From: Lucinisca nassula | Taxonomy: Eukaryota; Mollusca; Bivalvia; Lucinida; Lucinidae | Assembly (NCBI GenBank): GCA_963580285.1 | Contig: OY757015.1 | Coordinates: 134,610,029 to 134,674,028 of the forward strand | Direction of reading: 5' to 3' | Length of the DNA: 64,000 bases | Shown: piece by piece, positions 32,173-43,449 of the stretch | Layout: each line of letters opens with the position of its first letter | How positions within the stretch are numbered: position 1 is the first letter of the stretch | Translations under genes and position numbers: made by a program | The notes under the pieces: generated by a model | The model's database searches: none | Seen by the model: only the letters and a program-made list of their open reading frames with translations | Told to the model about the DNA's origin: nothing

Positions 32173-32345
32173 TGCCGGTCCCGGTAGATCAGTCGGATGC
32201 GCGTCGGTAGCATTCTTTCATGGAGATTGATCATGAAATTTTTCTATGGTCATTCTCTCCCTTCCGCTGATTCAAGAAGGGCAGTTGTCAGTTTCTGGTG
32301 AAAGAATGTGCAGAGTAATGTGTAACTTTAAAATCTGGACTGGAC
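32173..32345 (+). mobile_element. SINE S2, B box deleted
   Basis: The head (CAGTCGGATGCGCGTC) joins directly to GGTAGCATTCTTTCATGG, so the B-box half of the tRNA-like region is missing. Confidence 0.6.
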
Positions 32346-32375
32346 TTGTGTACCAAGACATTGTTCAAGCCTAGG

Positions 32376-32582
32376 AAACTGATTAGAGGTTCTAAGCCTG
32401 CCCAGGAAAAGTGGCGCGAGTTGGCTTGTCCATGCATATAAGCCCTTTTGGTTTAATTTGGGCTTGAGATGATGTCATTTCATCTCAATGTCGGGTAAAA
32501 CCCATACAAAATTGGAAGCAACGTCTCCAAAATGGCCTATGAAGTGTTAACAGAGAATTTAAATCTCAATTAAAACGAACAA
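32376..32582 (+). mobile_element. SINE-like element S1, 5'-truncated
   Basis: Starts at the AAACTGATTAGAGGTTC region and runs to the tail. Confidence 0.6.
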
Positions 32583-32636
32583 ATTGTTCTAGCCTACTCT
32601 CAGAATCAATTGCAGTTATACATCATACTTGTTTAG

Positions 32637-32792
32637 AAGCCTCCGTGATGTAGTGGTCACGCTACTCGCCTTGTAAACCAGGGATCGCAGGATCGATCCC
32701 GGGCTTCTCCAGACTTTCAGATGAGTCTTTAAACCGAGGTCCCGTCTCCTATGACCTTAGCTGTTGGTGGGACGTAAAACTCAAACACTCAC
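32637..32792 (+). mobile_element. SINE S5, best copy
   Basis: GAAGCCTCCGTGATGTAGTG head, GGATCGATCCCGGGCTTC, body GTCTTTAAACCGAGGTCCCG, CCTTAGCTGTTGGTGGGACG, tail AACTCAAACACTCACTCAC. Confidence 0.7.
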
Positions 32793-32796
32793 TCAC

Positions 32797-33088
32797 TGAT
32801 TTGAGATTTAACATCCCCGTCAACACTGTATAGGTCATTTTGGAGACGTTGCTTCTAATTTTGTCGGACATTTATCAGACACTGAAATAAAATGACATCT
32901 CAAGCCCTGCCGCCCAAAGAAACCAATAGGGTTTATAAGCATGGACAGTCAGACCCGCACCGCTTTGCCTGGGCAGGCTTAGATCTTCTACGTAGTTTAC
33001 CAGTACTCGTGTGCGGTCGGTTTCAGCACAGCATGGAATCATTATGCAGCCCATCCATTTCCTCAAGCTCAGATGGGCCAGGGCCGGT
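32797..33088 (-). mobile_element. SINE-like element S1
   Basis: Minus copy directly behind S5. Confidence 0.7.
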
Positions 33089-33254
33089 TACATCATACAA
33101 CCCCAAAAAGTGTAAACAAGCCGAAAATAATGTCAGCGAGCCGATGGGTGGGTGGGTGGGTATGTTCCACTCGGAACAATATTGAAATAAAGAATTTATG
33201 AGCATTAAAAGCACAAAATAGGAACCCGGAAGTAATTTTTATTGTTGCATTCCT

Positions 33255-33420
33255 CATGTTAGTTTTACGTCCACCAACAGCTAAGTCATACGGCGACGGG
33301 ACCTCGGTTTAAAGACTCATCCGTTTTACGAAAACACGCCTATACACATACATTATAAACTTTACCGACGAAAAAAAAGAAGATCTTAAGAAGAACAAGA
33401 TGTGTTTGTGAAACACGAAT
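33255..33420. mobile_element. S5 fragment joined to FB1 arm
   Basis: 33255-33325 is the S5 body in reverse. 33326-33400 matches FB1 arm sequence (GAAAACACGCCTATA, AAACTTTACCGACGAAAAAA). Confidence 0.45.
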
Positions 33421-33639
33421 ATGTCCCGGGGCATGGTCATTTTTTCTTCGAAGTTGATCACAGGTCAAGATCAAGGTCACAGGTCAAGATCAAGGTCACA
33501 GGTCAAGATATTTTGTTTGAGTAGGAAGACATTGTCACAAGGAGCCTACATGCTCAATATAAAGTTTCGAACTCAACAGGATCAAAAGATATGACCAATA
33601 ATACTTTCATCTTTTGGTTGGGTGTTCTCGGTCGTCGTC

Positions 33640-33960
33640 CTCGTCTGACGTCATAGTCTTCTGACGTCAACACTTTCAAACGACATCTTCAAAAGACAAC
33701 TCCTCCTGTACCCTTTGCCCAATTTCATTCAAACTTCACAGGAATGTTGGCTAAGTGACTCCCTACCAAAATAGCTAAAATTGTTCAGATGGTCACCAGA
33801 GCTAAAAATAGAAAAAAAAATCAAACGACAACTCCTCCTGTACCATTTGCCCAATTTAATTCTAACTTCACAGGAATGTTGCTTTGGTAAACGTCTACCA
33901 AAATAGCTTAAACAATCCCGTTCCAATGAACAAGATGGCGACCAGAGCTAAGAACTAGAG
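33640..33960 (+). repeat. ~130-bp repeat units (family M5), left group
   Basis: Shared 'AACTCCTCCTGTACC', 'TTCACAGGAATGTTG', 'CAAAATAGCTAAAAT', 'ACCAGAGCTAAAAATAG'. The same units form 35100-35840. A 22-bp tandem (GGTCACAGGTCAAGATCAA) precedes at 33460-33515. Confidence 0.65.
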
Positions 33961-34019
33961 GAACTATCACTAAAGGTGATGATTAATACCCCCGCCTCAA
34001 TACTTGACACAGACAGCAA

Positions 34020-35065
34020 ACATAAACAGTGTCCACTGAGTCCATTCAGGGGCAATAACTCCATAATTGTTGGACAGATTCTCCTGAAATTTGCGTCTTG
34101 CACATATACTTATCCTAGTGAATAAGTATGCCAAGTATCCATTGAATCCGACTGATAGTGACGGAGGAGTTCAGCGGACAAAATTTTGCAGCAACCACTT
34201 TTCAGTGATTCAGGGGCAATAACTCCATAATTGTTGGACAGATTCTCCTGAAATTAGCGTCTTGCACATCTACTTATCCTAGTGAATTAGTATGCCAAGT
34301 ATCCATTGAATCCGACTGAAAGGGAAGGAGGAGTTCAGCGGACAAGATGTTTGCAAACAAATCAGGGTCAATAAAGTATGTTTCAAATTGATTCAGGGGC
34401 CATAACTCCGTAAATATGGGACAAACGTTAGTAAAATTTGCGTCTTACACATATATCCCTCCTGGTGAACAATTATGGCAAGTATCAATTGAATCCGACT
34501 AATAGTGAATGAGGAGATGGGCGGACAAGGTTTTTTAGCACATTTTTGCAAATTAAGGGCCGTAACTCCGTAATTATGGGACAAACTTTAGTGAAATTCG
34601 CGTCTTGCACATCTACCCCTCCTGGTGAACAATTATGGCAAGTATCAATGAATCCGACTGATAGTGAAGGAGTTGAGCGGACAATGTTTTTAGCACATTT
34701 TTGGCAAATCAAGGGCCATAACTCCGTAATTATGGGACAAACTTTATTGAAATTTGCGTCTTGCACATCTACCCCTCCTGGTGAACAATTATGATAAGTA
34801 TCAACTGAATCCGACTGATAGTGAAGGAGGAGTTGAGCGGACAATGTTTTAGCACATTTTTTTAGCAAATCAAGGGCCATAACTCCGTAAATATGGGACA
34901 AACTTCAGTGAAATTTGTGTTTTGCACATCTACCCCTCCTGGTGAACAATTTTGGCAAGTATCAATTAAATCCGACTGATAGTGAAGGAGGAGTTGAGCG
35001 GACAAAATTTTGCAGACAGACCACCCGACCGCCCGACAAACCAACCGACAGGCTGACTCCAGGAT
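34020..35065 (+). repeat. ~150-bp minisatellite array (family M6), about six units
   Basis: Units contain 'CATAACTCCGTAATTATGGG', 'GAAATTTGCGTCTTGCACAT', 'CTACCCCTCCTGGTGAACAA', 'AATCCGACTGATAGTGAAGG'. Ends at CCACCCGACCGCCCGAC and 'CTTCGTTTGCGGGGGTATAA'. Confidence 0.75.
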
Positions 35066-35097
35066 CCCCCCTTCAAACTTCGTTTGCGGGGGTATAA

Positions 35098-35893
35098 AAA
35101 GAAAATCATCTAAATTTGCTTCAAACACGAATTCCTCCTAAAGCCTGAGGCCAATGTGATTCAAACTTCACATGAACGTTGCCTAGGTGACTCTCTATCA
35201 AAATAGCTAAACTCGTTCTGCTCTGACAAACAAGATGGCCACCAGAACTAAAAATAGAAAAATCTTGAAACTACAACTCTTCCTTTACCCTTGGACCGAT
35301 TTCATTCAAACTAATGCTTAGATGACCATCTACCGAAATAGCTAAAACGATTTTGCTCAGATGAACAAAATGACTGCCAGAGATAAAAATAGAAAAACAT
35401 CGCAAATTTGCTTCAAACGCGAACTCCCCCTAATCCCTTGGGCTAATTGGAATCAAACTTCCAAGGAATGCTGCCTTGTTGACTCACAACTAAAATAGCT
35501 AAAATCGTTATGCTATGACAAACAAGATGGCCGCTAGAGCTAAAAATAGAAAAAATATCTTCAAACGACAACTCTTCCTCTACCCTTGGGCCAATTTCAT
35601 ACAAACTTCGTAGGAATATAGACGACCTTCTCCAAAATAGCTTAAATGATCCCGCTTCGGTGAACAAAATGGCCACCAAAGCTAAAAATAGAAAACTTTG
35701 TAAATTTGATTCAAACCAGAACTCCTCCTAAACCCTTGGGCCAATTTGATTCAAACTTTGCAGGAATGTTACCCAGGTGACTCCCTTTCAAAATTGCTAA
35801 AATCATTCCATTCCACCAGAGCCAAAAATAGAATGTACTAGAGACAGTGATACTCAGGTGAGCGAATCAGGGCCCTCTGGGCTCTCTTGTTCA
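35098..35893 (+). repeat. Family M5 units, right group, with shared terminus
   Basis: Five to six units of ~130 bp. The block ends with the hairpin terminus described at 22090 (GGTGAGCGA, GGGCCCTCTGGGC, TCTTGTT). Confidence 0.65.
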
Positions 35894-36423
35894 TTAGACC
35901 TACAGCTGTTGACTGGGTGGTAAAACCTCAACACACATATTGAGGCGGTTATAAAAAGTACCAACAATCAATTTTTTGCAAAAATTTTCATAACTACACC
36001 AAAACTTAAGAGCCTTACCTGAGCAGTTTCAGGATATTTTGCTCACACGCTTTCCCTGTGCTAAAATGCCAAAGTCCAATGACGGAGGCTGCCATACTTC
36101 CCCCCTCCCCACACCACCCAGAGCCGTCGACTCAGGTGAGCTAAAAGCTTCATGCGAATGCAGATGACAGATGCCGTCAAGGCCAGAAATTACCCCACCC
36201 CACCACCACGGCAGCTCCTGCAGGGAGCACAATGAGCCAAGGCAGCAAACTCTACATGACTGTGTGCACAGTGAATATTGAAAATAGCCTGCACACGTTC
36301 ACGTTTTGATCAAAGGCTTCACTTGACTTCTTGATGCTGACAATGAATACCCTGACCGGACTGTGCCAATGTGCAAGCTGATGTGTGTATACAGAAAAAA
36401 ACTTCAATATTGTATATATAAAT
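35894..36423. other. No recognisable gene
   Basis: Contains a TCAGGTGAGCTAAAAG-like terminus at 36131-36150. Otherwise no supportable feature. Confidence 0.35.
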
Positions 36424-36622
36424 TTTGCTGCACCCCCGCCCATCGGGGCTTTGAGAAATAGATGCGGTTGCATGGTGCGGCCAAGCAGAGCTGATACCAA
36501 CCGCACCTGAGTACCGGTAAACCGCTTAGAAGATGGAAGCCTGCCCAGACAAAGCGGTGCAATTCTGACCGCCAATGTATATAAACCCTATTGGTTTCAT
36601 TGGGCTTGGAATGTCAATTCAA
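36424..36622 (+). mobile_element. SINE-like element S1, 3'-truncated
   Basis: 5' hairpin (CCCCCGCCCATCGGGGC) through TGGTTTCATTGGGCTTGGAATGTC, then lost. Confidence 0.6.
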
Positions 36623-36639
36623 AGTCCCAACAAGGGGAC

Positions 36640-38810
36640 AATGATGGCCCTGGGTCGCTCAACTGATTCATAGTGTAACAAGTGGACCCCGGGGACAGGC
36701 CCCAGGGCTATAATTTGCATAATCTTGGTAGAGGTCTAAAAGGGGATGCTTTCATACCAAATACCGAAGACCGGAGCCTTCTGGTTTGAGGCATACAGAC
36801 TTTTAAAGTTTTCCATATATGAATCTATATAAAACCTGTGGTCCCCGGGACTGCGCCATTTTGGCCAAAGGGCTATAATTTTAACAATCTTGGTAGAATT
36901 ACACAAGACGAAGCTTCATACCAAATATCAAAGACCTTTGCCTTCTGGTTTCAGACAGGATTTTCAAAAGTTTTCCCAATATAAGTCGATGTTATCAAGT
37001 GGGCCGTGGGGTGGGCCCATTTTTAGCCCCTGGGCTATAATCTGAACAAGGTTGGTTGAGGTCCACTAGATGAACCTTCATACCAAATATCAAAGACCTT
37101 AGCCTTCAGGTTTCAAACAAGAACATTTTCAAAGGTTTTCCCTGAATAAGTCTATGTAAAACAAGTGTGCACCGGCATGGACCCATCTTTGGCCTCGGGG
37201 CTATAATTTGAACAATTTGACCTAGGCTTTGTGATTTCATACAAAAGATTTTTAAAGGTTTTCTCCATATAAGCCTATGTTGAACCAGTGGGCCCGGGAA
37301 GGGGCCTTTTTTTAGCCACATGGCTATAATTTGAACTATTGTTTTAGAGGTCCACAAGATGAAGCTTCATTCCAAATAACAAAGATTTAAACCTTCTGGT
37401 TTCAGGCAAGAAGATTTTAAAGGTGTTCCCTATATAAGTCTATGTAAAACGAGTGGGCCCGGGGCCGAGCCATTTTTGGCCCCATGGCTATAATTTGAAC
37501 GATCATGGTTGAGGTTCACTAACAAAGCTTAATATTAAATATTAAAGAACTGAGCCTTCTGGTTTCAGACAAGAAAATTTATTAAGTATATGTAAAACCG
37601 GCGGGTCCAGGGGATTGGGCATTTTGGCCCCAGGTCTATAATTTGACAATCTTGATAGAGGTCCACTAGACGAAGCTTCATATCAAATATCAAAGACCTG
37701 ATATATACTGCTGTTTTAGAGAAGAAGGCTTTTAAAGATTTTTCCTATCTAAGTCTATGTTAAACCAAAGGGCCCCGGGGCGGGGGCTTTTTTTTTTACC
37801 TCAGGGCTATAATTTTCAACAATCTTGATAGAGGTCAACTATATGTAAATGAAGCTTCATACCAAATATCAAACACCTGGTCATTCTGTTTTCAGACCAG
37901 AAGTGTTTTTAAAAGGTTTCCCTAAATAAGTCTATGTAAAACCGGTGTACCCCGGGACGGTGGCAGTTTTGGCCCTAGGGCCATAATTTGAAAATCTTGG
38001 TACAGGTCCATTAGACACAACTTCATACCAAATATCAAACACCTGGGCCTTCTGGTTTCAGACAAGAAGACTTTTAAAGGTTTTCCCCCATTTAAGTCAA
38101 TGTAAAACCGATGGGCCCTAGCGCCGGGGCATTTTTTTACCCAATGGCTATAAAGTGAACAATCTTGGCAGAGGACAACTAGATACAACTTCATACCAAA
38201 TATCAAACACCTGGGCCTTCTGGTTTCAGACAAGAAGATTTTTAAAGGTTTTTCCCTATATAAGTCTATGTGGGTGGGTCTATTGGTGGGCCCAAATGCG
38301 GGGGCATTTTTGGCCCCAGTGATATCATTTGAACAATCTCGGCAGAGGTCCACCAGATACAACTTCATACCAAATATCAAACACCTAGGCCTTCTGGTTT
38401 CAAAGAAGATTTTTCCCTATATAAGCCTGTGTAAAACTGATGAGACCCGGACCGGGGGCATTTTTGCCCCAAGGGCTATAAGTTGAACATACTTGGTAGA
38501 GGTCCCATAGATGAAGCTTTATACCAAATATCAAAGACCTAGGCCGTACAGTTTCAGAATAGAAGATTTTTTTTAAGTTTTCAGTAAAAAAACTCAATTT
38601 TTTGCTCCTGTGACCTAGATGTCCAACGGACCAGAACCGTTTGAACAACTTTGAAAGGAGACAACCCAAGGATAACTCCTGTCAAGTTTGGTCAAAATCC
38701 AATCAGTGGTTTAAAGAAATTGTTTACGCACGCACGGACGCACGACGGACAAAAAGTGATCCCAAAAGCCCACGTCGTCACTACGTGACAGGTGGCTATT
38801 TACGAAGAGG
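36640..38810 (+). repeat. ~175-bp minisatellite array (family M4), about eleven units
   Basis: Units: 'GGGCTATAATTTGAACAATC', 'GGTAGAGGTCCACTAGATGA', 'CTTCATACCAAATATCAAAG', 'CTTCTGGTTTCAGACAAGAA', 'CTATATAAGTCTATGTAAAA'. The right end is the same terminus as 27080-27316, including ACGCACGGACGCACGACGG and 'GTCACTACGTGACAGGTG'. Minus-strand frames up to 152 aa are products of the period. Confidence 0.8.
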
Positions 38811-38821
38811 TTATGAGATAA

Positions 38822-39170
38822 ACCCCTAAGATGCCATGAAAAAATCTATCGGAAAATGTTCTCTGTTGCATCTTCTTGCAGGTTTTGCATCCTGGCAAAC
38901 TGTGTGGACCCTGATCAGACTGTACCTCTAACAGCGTGGATATTGATCAGACTTCTCATAGCATATTTTGCTTCTCATTTTTTACGTTTCCTTAACCAGG
39001 TCGATAGTTGCTAAATGCAGTATTTGAGAGAGTCTACAATGTATGAATACAAAAGATTGAAATTATTATTACTGTCAGATTCACCTTAAACTGGAAATGG
39101 CTCTGCCCACTCAGGAAGAATTCATTTGGCAGAAGTGTGTGAGTTTATAGAAAATAATGCAATAACAGTG
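38822..39170. other. No gene; one GATCAGAC motif
   Basis: 38890-38930 carries GGCAAACTGTGTGGACCCTGATCAGACTG-like sequence. No coding signal. Confidence 0.4.
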
Positions 39171-39205
39171 TTCTGAATCATGTTTTTTTTTTTTTTGGTT
39201 TTAAT

Positions 39206-39311
39206 TAAAAAACTTTATCAGAGAACCCTTTTATTCTGTTTATTTTGTTGTAGTGTGTTGGAGTTTATCTGACTGGATATCAGGGAACTTAAATTAAGAA
39301 GGGCAAGAGGT
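39206..39311 (+). repeat. ~105-bp direct duplication, copy 1
   Basis: Nearly identical to 39612-39722 (AAAACTTTATCAGAGAACCC to GGGCAAGAGG). The two copies bracket SINE S4 at 39314-39470. Confidence 0.8.
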
Positions 39312-39313
39312 TT

Positions 39314-39470
39314 ATTTCAAGATTGTTTCACTCATATCGAGCCGATCGCTAATCAGAGGTAGGCGAAAACCGGAGTACCCGGAAAAAAACACCTGACCTT
39401 CCGTTGCAGAACTTGGCGTCTCACATGATCAAGAGTCAGCGCTCTTAACCACTAGGCCACGGAAGCCCGT
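39314..39470 (-). mobile_element. SINE S4, partial
   Basis: B-box half deleted (TCTCACATGATCAAGAGTC joins head to body). Confidence 0.6.
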
Positions 39471-39611
39471 TTCTGAATCATGTACATGTACTTTCCTTTC
39501 ATGACTATTATATCTAAAGCATGATCACACAATGTGCTAGTAACTTATCCTGTCTAGGAACAGTGAAGGGAACTGACTGGCCCAACATGACCTTAGCTGT
39601 TGACTGGGTAT

Positions 39612-39722
39612 TGAAACAAAAACTTTATCAGAGAACCCTTTTATTCTGTTTATTTTGTTGTAGTGTGTTGGAGTTTATCTGACTGGATATCAGGGAACTT
39701 TAATTAAGAAGGGCAAGAGGTT
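39612..39722 (+). repeat. ~105-bp direct duplication, copy 2
   Basis: See 39206-39311. Confidence 0.8.
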
Positions 39723-39837
39723 GCTCCCTACTGTTTAATTGCTTCAGCACTAGCTGACACTAGAATTTACTAGAATTTAATGATGCATCAAAATGAGCTA
39801 AGAATCTGCCTACATGTATAGTGCATCTTGCTTGGCT

Positions 39838-39917
39838 GAAGAAGAAGAAGAAGAAGAAGAAGAAGAAGAAGAAGAAGAAGAAGAAGAAGAAGAAAAGAGA
39901 GAGAGAGAGAGAGAGAG
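39838..39917. repeat. (GAA)n then (GA)n microsatellite
   Basis: Pure trinucleotide tract followed by a dinucleotide tract. Confidence 0.95.
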
Positions 39918-39929
39918 AAATCCAGATAA

Positions 39930-40330
39930 AAATATGGGCTAAATTGCCCTTTAGGAGACATTATCACTGTACTGGCTAAGAATGAAGTAAAATTTATTTG
40001 TCTGTTTATTTATTTTGAGTTTGTTCGTTTCATTTGAGGTTTAACGTCCCCGTCAACACTGTAAATGTCATTTTGGAGACGTTGCTTCCAATTTTGTGGG
40101 ACTTTTACCAGACGTTGAGATGAGATGACATCTCAAGCCCTGTCGCCGAATGAAACCAATAAGGTTTATAAACATGGACGCTCCGACTCGCACCGCTTTG
40201 CCTGGGCAGGCTTAGATCCTCTAAGCGGTTTTCCAGTATTCAGCCCACGGTGCGGGTCGGATTTAGCTCTGCGTGGGAGCATCGTGCAGCCCATCTATTT
40301 CTTCAAGCCCCGATGGGCGGGGGCCTTATT
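39930..40330 (-). repeat. Left arm of an inverted duplication containing S1
   Basis: 39930-40005 is the inverted relative of 41380-41460 (GACATTATCACTGTACTGGC against its complement near 41425-41440). S1 (40018-40328, minus) is joined to it just as the plus-strand S1 at 41093-41372 is joined to its partner. Confidence 0.6.
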
Positions 40331-40369
40331 TATTTTAAGTACAATGGCCCATGGCGAGGTGGTTGAGAC

Positions 40370-40480
40370 AAGTACCCACAATCTATCTTTTTTGCCGAAA
40401 TAAGAAAAATAATGTATACCCCTGTAAACCCCAGTTTTACTGTATACAAGAAAAACGCCAAATGGCATTATGGTCGGGTT
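40370..40480. mobile_element. FB1 fragment
   Basis: AGTACCCACAATCTATC, AGAAATAAGAAAAATAATG-like arm, CCCCTGTAAACCCCAG, TTTTACTGTATAC. The rest of the element may be at 40600-40660. Confidence 0.5.
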
Positions 40481-40534
40481 TTTGAAAAAAGGTCAACCAA
40501 AAGGTAAAACGTAAAAAGGTAAACCGGGACGCGG

Positions 40535-40570
40535 ACGCCCGGCCGCCCGCCCGCCCGCCCGCACGGACAT
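40535..40570. repeat. GCCC-rich tract
   Basis: (CCGCCCG)n-type G+C-rich run in AT-rich surroundings. Confidence 0.8.
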
Positions 40571-40828
40571 CGCTGTTCTAAAGGACGGAATTTTTCCTTG
40601 AAAAAAAAAAAGTCCAAAACGTGGGGTCAAAATTATATAGGCGTGCTTGCCTGATGATAAATGTATTCGCTAGATGGCAAACTGTGTAGAAGCCATCTGA
40701 TCTGGACCTACATTGTTTGCAAAGGTCGACACTGTCGTGTTCAACGGGATAAGGACTAACAAAGGACCGACAGACGCACAGAACCGTAGCAAAACAATGT
40801 GTCTCCTCCCCTTTCAGGGGAAGGGGGC

Positions 40829-40935
40829 ATAATAAATAAAATAAATAAATAAATAAATAAAAATATAAATAAATAAATAAAAAAATAAATAAATATATAA
40901 ATAAATAAATAAATAAAAATAAACTGTAAATGAAT
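40829..40935. repeat. (AAAT)n microsatellite
   Basis: Imperfect AAAT repeats. Confidence 0.9.
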
Positions 40936-41092
40936 AAAAAATGAACCTATGAATTCCGTCGTTGAGACTGATCTCGAAATCTTTTCCTAGTCACTCTTTC
41001 CCTTCCTCTGATTCAAGAAGCGTTTCTGATGAAAAGGATGTGTGCACTTATACTCAAAATAAATAAATAGATAAATCAACTTTACTTCTGTT

Positions 41093-41465
41093 ATCGGCCC
41101 CCGCCCATCGGGGCTGGCTCCACGATGCGTCCATGCAGAGCTGAAACCGACCCGCACACGCGTACTGGTAAACTGCTTCTAAGCCTGCACAGGCAAAGCG
41201 TTCCGAGTCGGCCCCTCCATGCTTATAAACCCTATTGGTTTCATAATTGAGCGGCAGGGCTTGAGATGTCATTTCATCTCAATGTCGGGTAAAAGTCCCA
41301 CAAAATTGGAAGCAACGTCTCCAAAATGACCTTTACAGTGTTGACGGGGACGTTAGACCTCAAATCAAACAAAATTACTTCTGTTACTCAGAGATATTCT
41401 AAGCCAATGGCCCAATGCAGTGATAATGTCTCCCAAAGGGCAATTAAGCCCCTATTTTGTTAAAG
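41093..41465 (+). repeat. Right arm of the inverted duplication: S1 (41093-41372) plus unique flank
   Basis: S1 copy with a small deletion after CGGGGCTGG, followed by the flank shared with 39930-40005. Confidence 0.6.
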
Positions 41466-41627
41466 ACCGACCCTAGCTTTCAGTGGCATTCCAGTGAAAT
41501 GGCCATTAATCTGACTTTAATATAATTTATGTTGTTGTACTGGTCAGCTGTAAGGTCTGGCGATTTGTTGATTTCTTACACAATGTTGCAATATGTAACT
41601 GATGTCAATGGCATGTACATGTACTTT

Positions 41628-41815
41628 GGTTTGGGTATTACGACCCTTTCAAGATTATTTCACTCATATCGAGCCGATCGTTAAACAGAGGTAGGCGAAA
41701 ACCGGAAAGCCCGGAGAAGTACCACCTGACCTTCCGTTGCAGAACTTGGCGTCTCATATGTGGCCCCAGCGAGGCTCAAACCCACGGCGGTGAAAGACCT
41801 AATGACTATGAGTCA
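41628..41815 (-). mobile_element. SINE S4
   Basis: Body and B box (GCGAGGCTCAAACCC on plus strand) present; head truncated at GACTATGAGTCAGCGAGG. Confidence 0.6.
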
Positions 41816-41944
41816 GCGAGGTATGCACAAGATAGCCTGTTTCCAACAAAACGAATAATACTTTTTTATATGTACATGTCTGTGCAAACAATGCAGAGGA
41901 CATTTGACGCCTTTTCAAATATATTGGTAAAATGTTAGCACCGA

Positions 41945-41954
41945 AATAAACAAA

Positions 41955-42005
<51 letters not shown>

Positions 42006-42006
42006 A
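41945..42006. repeat. (AAAT)n microsatellite
   Basis: About fifteen AAAT units. Confidence 0.95.
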
Positions 42007-42024
42007 AATAGAACTAAACTTTTC

Positions 42025-42370
42025 AGGTAACAATCCTGATATTTTTCATGTTTCTGCTCGAAACACAGATCGTGGGCAATCGATAGAATCGCCTCGGCGA
42101 GGCTGTTTTTATGACTACCCATAATCTATGTTTTTCAGATAAAAATCCTAATATTTTTCATGTTTCTGCTCAAACCACAGACTGTGGATACTCGAAAGAA
42201 TCGCCTCGGTGAGGCTGTTTTTACGATTACCCACAATATATGTTTCTGAGCAGAAAAAGAAATATAATGCTTATCCCAGTCAACTCCAGTTTTACTATTT
42301 CAAAATGGGGTTTAAGGAGTCAGAATTATATAGATGTACTCGTAATTTGTGACAGTATACAGATCGCGAA
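42025..42370. mobile_element. FB1 foldback, tandem double centre
   Basis: Two successive hairpins (42070-42125 and 42185-42240, each GAATCGCCTCGG.GAGGC) and the outer arm at 42260-42345 (CAACTCCAGTTTTACTATTT, GTCAGAATTATATAGATGT). Confidence 0.6.
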
Positions 42371-42403
42371 GGTAAAGAAAATAAAAGCCAAAAGTGAACT
42401 TAG

Positions 42404-42407
42404 CCCC

Positions 42408-42438
<31 letters not shown>

Positions 42439-42442
42439 AAAT
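42404..42442. repeat. Poly(C)-poly(A) run
   Basis: About 25 C followed by about 13 A. Confidence 0.9.
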
Positions 42443-42885
42443 AGCCGTGTTTTCGCTTCAGACACTGACTTTCCTAGTTTTATCAATAAAGAACAAAATA
42501 AAAGTTTAAATACCAACCCTATCATTTTCAAAATCCGACCCTACCCAGTGTCGTCTTTGCATTTTCCCATAGTATTTTCGCGTTTTAAGTACAATTTTGA
42601 AGTGTTTGGTCATTTAGTACCTTCAAAAATACAGAGCTGAATTTTTTGAGCATTTAAAATGAATTATGATATACAATCCAAGTCTTAACATGACAACTTT
42701 ATTAACAAAAAACATGTACTAAAGCAAAAATACATAAAAAAATACCGGCCCGACCTTGTATTTTTCGAGGAAAAATAATAAAAAAAGTCTCTCCCACCTA
42801 CCGACCAAATTTTTTTTTCAGCATGATAGTAGAAACACAACTATTTTTACGCCTAGATAAAGATATCAAACACTTGTTCTTAAAC
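42443..42885. other. No recognisable feature
   Basis: AT-rich; no credible frame. Confidence 0.35.
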
Positions 42886-43145
42886 ATCGAGGCGACTGCG
42901 TATTTGTGATTGTCGTATTTCAAATCCGCAAAACGCGTTTGTGTATGGATACTTTGTATGTATGTTTTTCGATAAGTGCATCTGCGTCAGCATGCAAACG
43001 CAATGCGTATTGTTTATCGATATGCTCAATGCGTCTGCATGATTAAAACTTCGCAATACGCGCAGTGCGTATTCGTTTCATATAAGCACGATGCTTTTGC
43101 ACACGTAAACTTTGTCACACACGTATTTGCGTATTTCTGTTTATT
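42886..43145 (-). repeat. Terminal-repeat-like region of a second Polinton-like fragment
   Basis: CpG-containing degenerate repeats (ACGCAATGCGTATTG, GCGCAGTGCGTATTCG, TTTGTCACACACGTATTTGC). In reverse complement they share wording and order with 17045-17300. Lies at the 3' end of the zinc-ribbon ORF. Confidence 0.5.
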
Positions 43146-43392
43146 TTGGCGACTTTTTCCTGTGTTCCTTCTCCAAGGCCATGTGCCGACCACGTATTTT
43201 ATCCCGTCCACAGGCCCGACAGATTTCTATTTCGCTTTGAACACCTTTCCCACATTTTCTACAGGGAATGGGGATTTTCTTACCTTTGCGAATTTTGGTT
43301 AAATGAATCTTGCAGTGCGCCTTGCAGCAATTCTTCCCACAGGTGGTTGACCTGCCTACATTCAACCACCCACAATTGTCGTATCCCTTCAT
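43141..43392 (-). CDS. Small zinc-ribbon protein of a Polinton-like element
   Basis: Open frame of 83 aa from ATG 43392 to its stop at 43141. Ten Cys and several His in pairs: an N-terminal set (DNCGW..., TTCGKNCCKAHCKIH) and a CRKCGKG ... CRACGRDK pair, typical of a small structural or nucleic-acid-binding zinc protein. It is basic (RKGKK, HRKKSPK). The promoter motif just upstream is shared with the DNA polymerase gene at 16.9 kb, and its stop lies at the terminal repeat. Function unknown; regulatory or virion role possible. Frame appears intact. Confidence 0.6.
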   Translation of the reverse strand: MKGYDNCGWLNVGRSTTCGKNCCKAHCKIHLTKIRKGKKIPIPCRKCGKGVQSEIEICRACGRDKIRGRHMALEKEHRKKSPK

Positions 43393-43401
43393 TATTAGAC
43401 A

Positions 43402-43437
43402 GGTATACTATGTACATCGATATCCCTAAATGGAAAT
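43402..43437 (-). promoter_or_regulatory. Promoter-like motif, second copy
   Basis: GGTATACTATGTACA then ATCCCTAAATGGAAAT, ten bases upstream of the ATG at 43392. Partner of 16956-16990. Confidence 0.6.
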
Positions 43438-43449
43438 GACACCCACCAA

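Noticed and set aside
34485..35128. Minus-strand frame of 138 aa with repeated SPGGVDVQDANF
   Set aside because: Antisense translation of the ~150-bp M6 array.
37106..38669. Minus-strand frames up to 152 aa
   Set aside because: They repeat the same phrase every ~58 residues in step with the 175-bp minisatellite; no gene.
40535..40570. CpG island of a host promoter
   Set aside because: The G+C-rich run is a short GCCC repeat without other promoter features.
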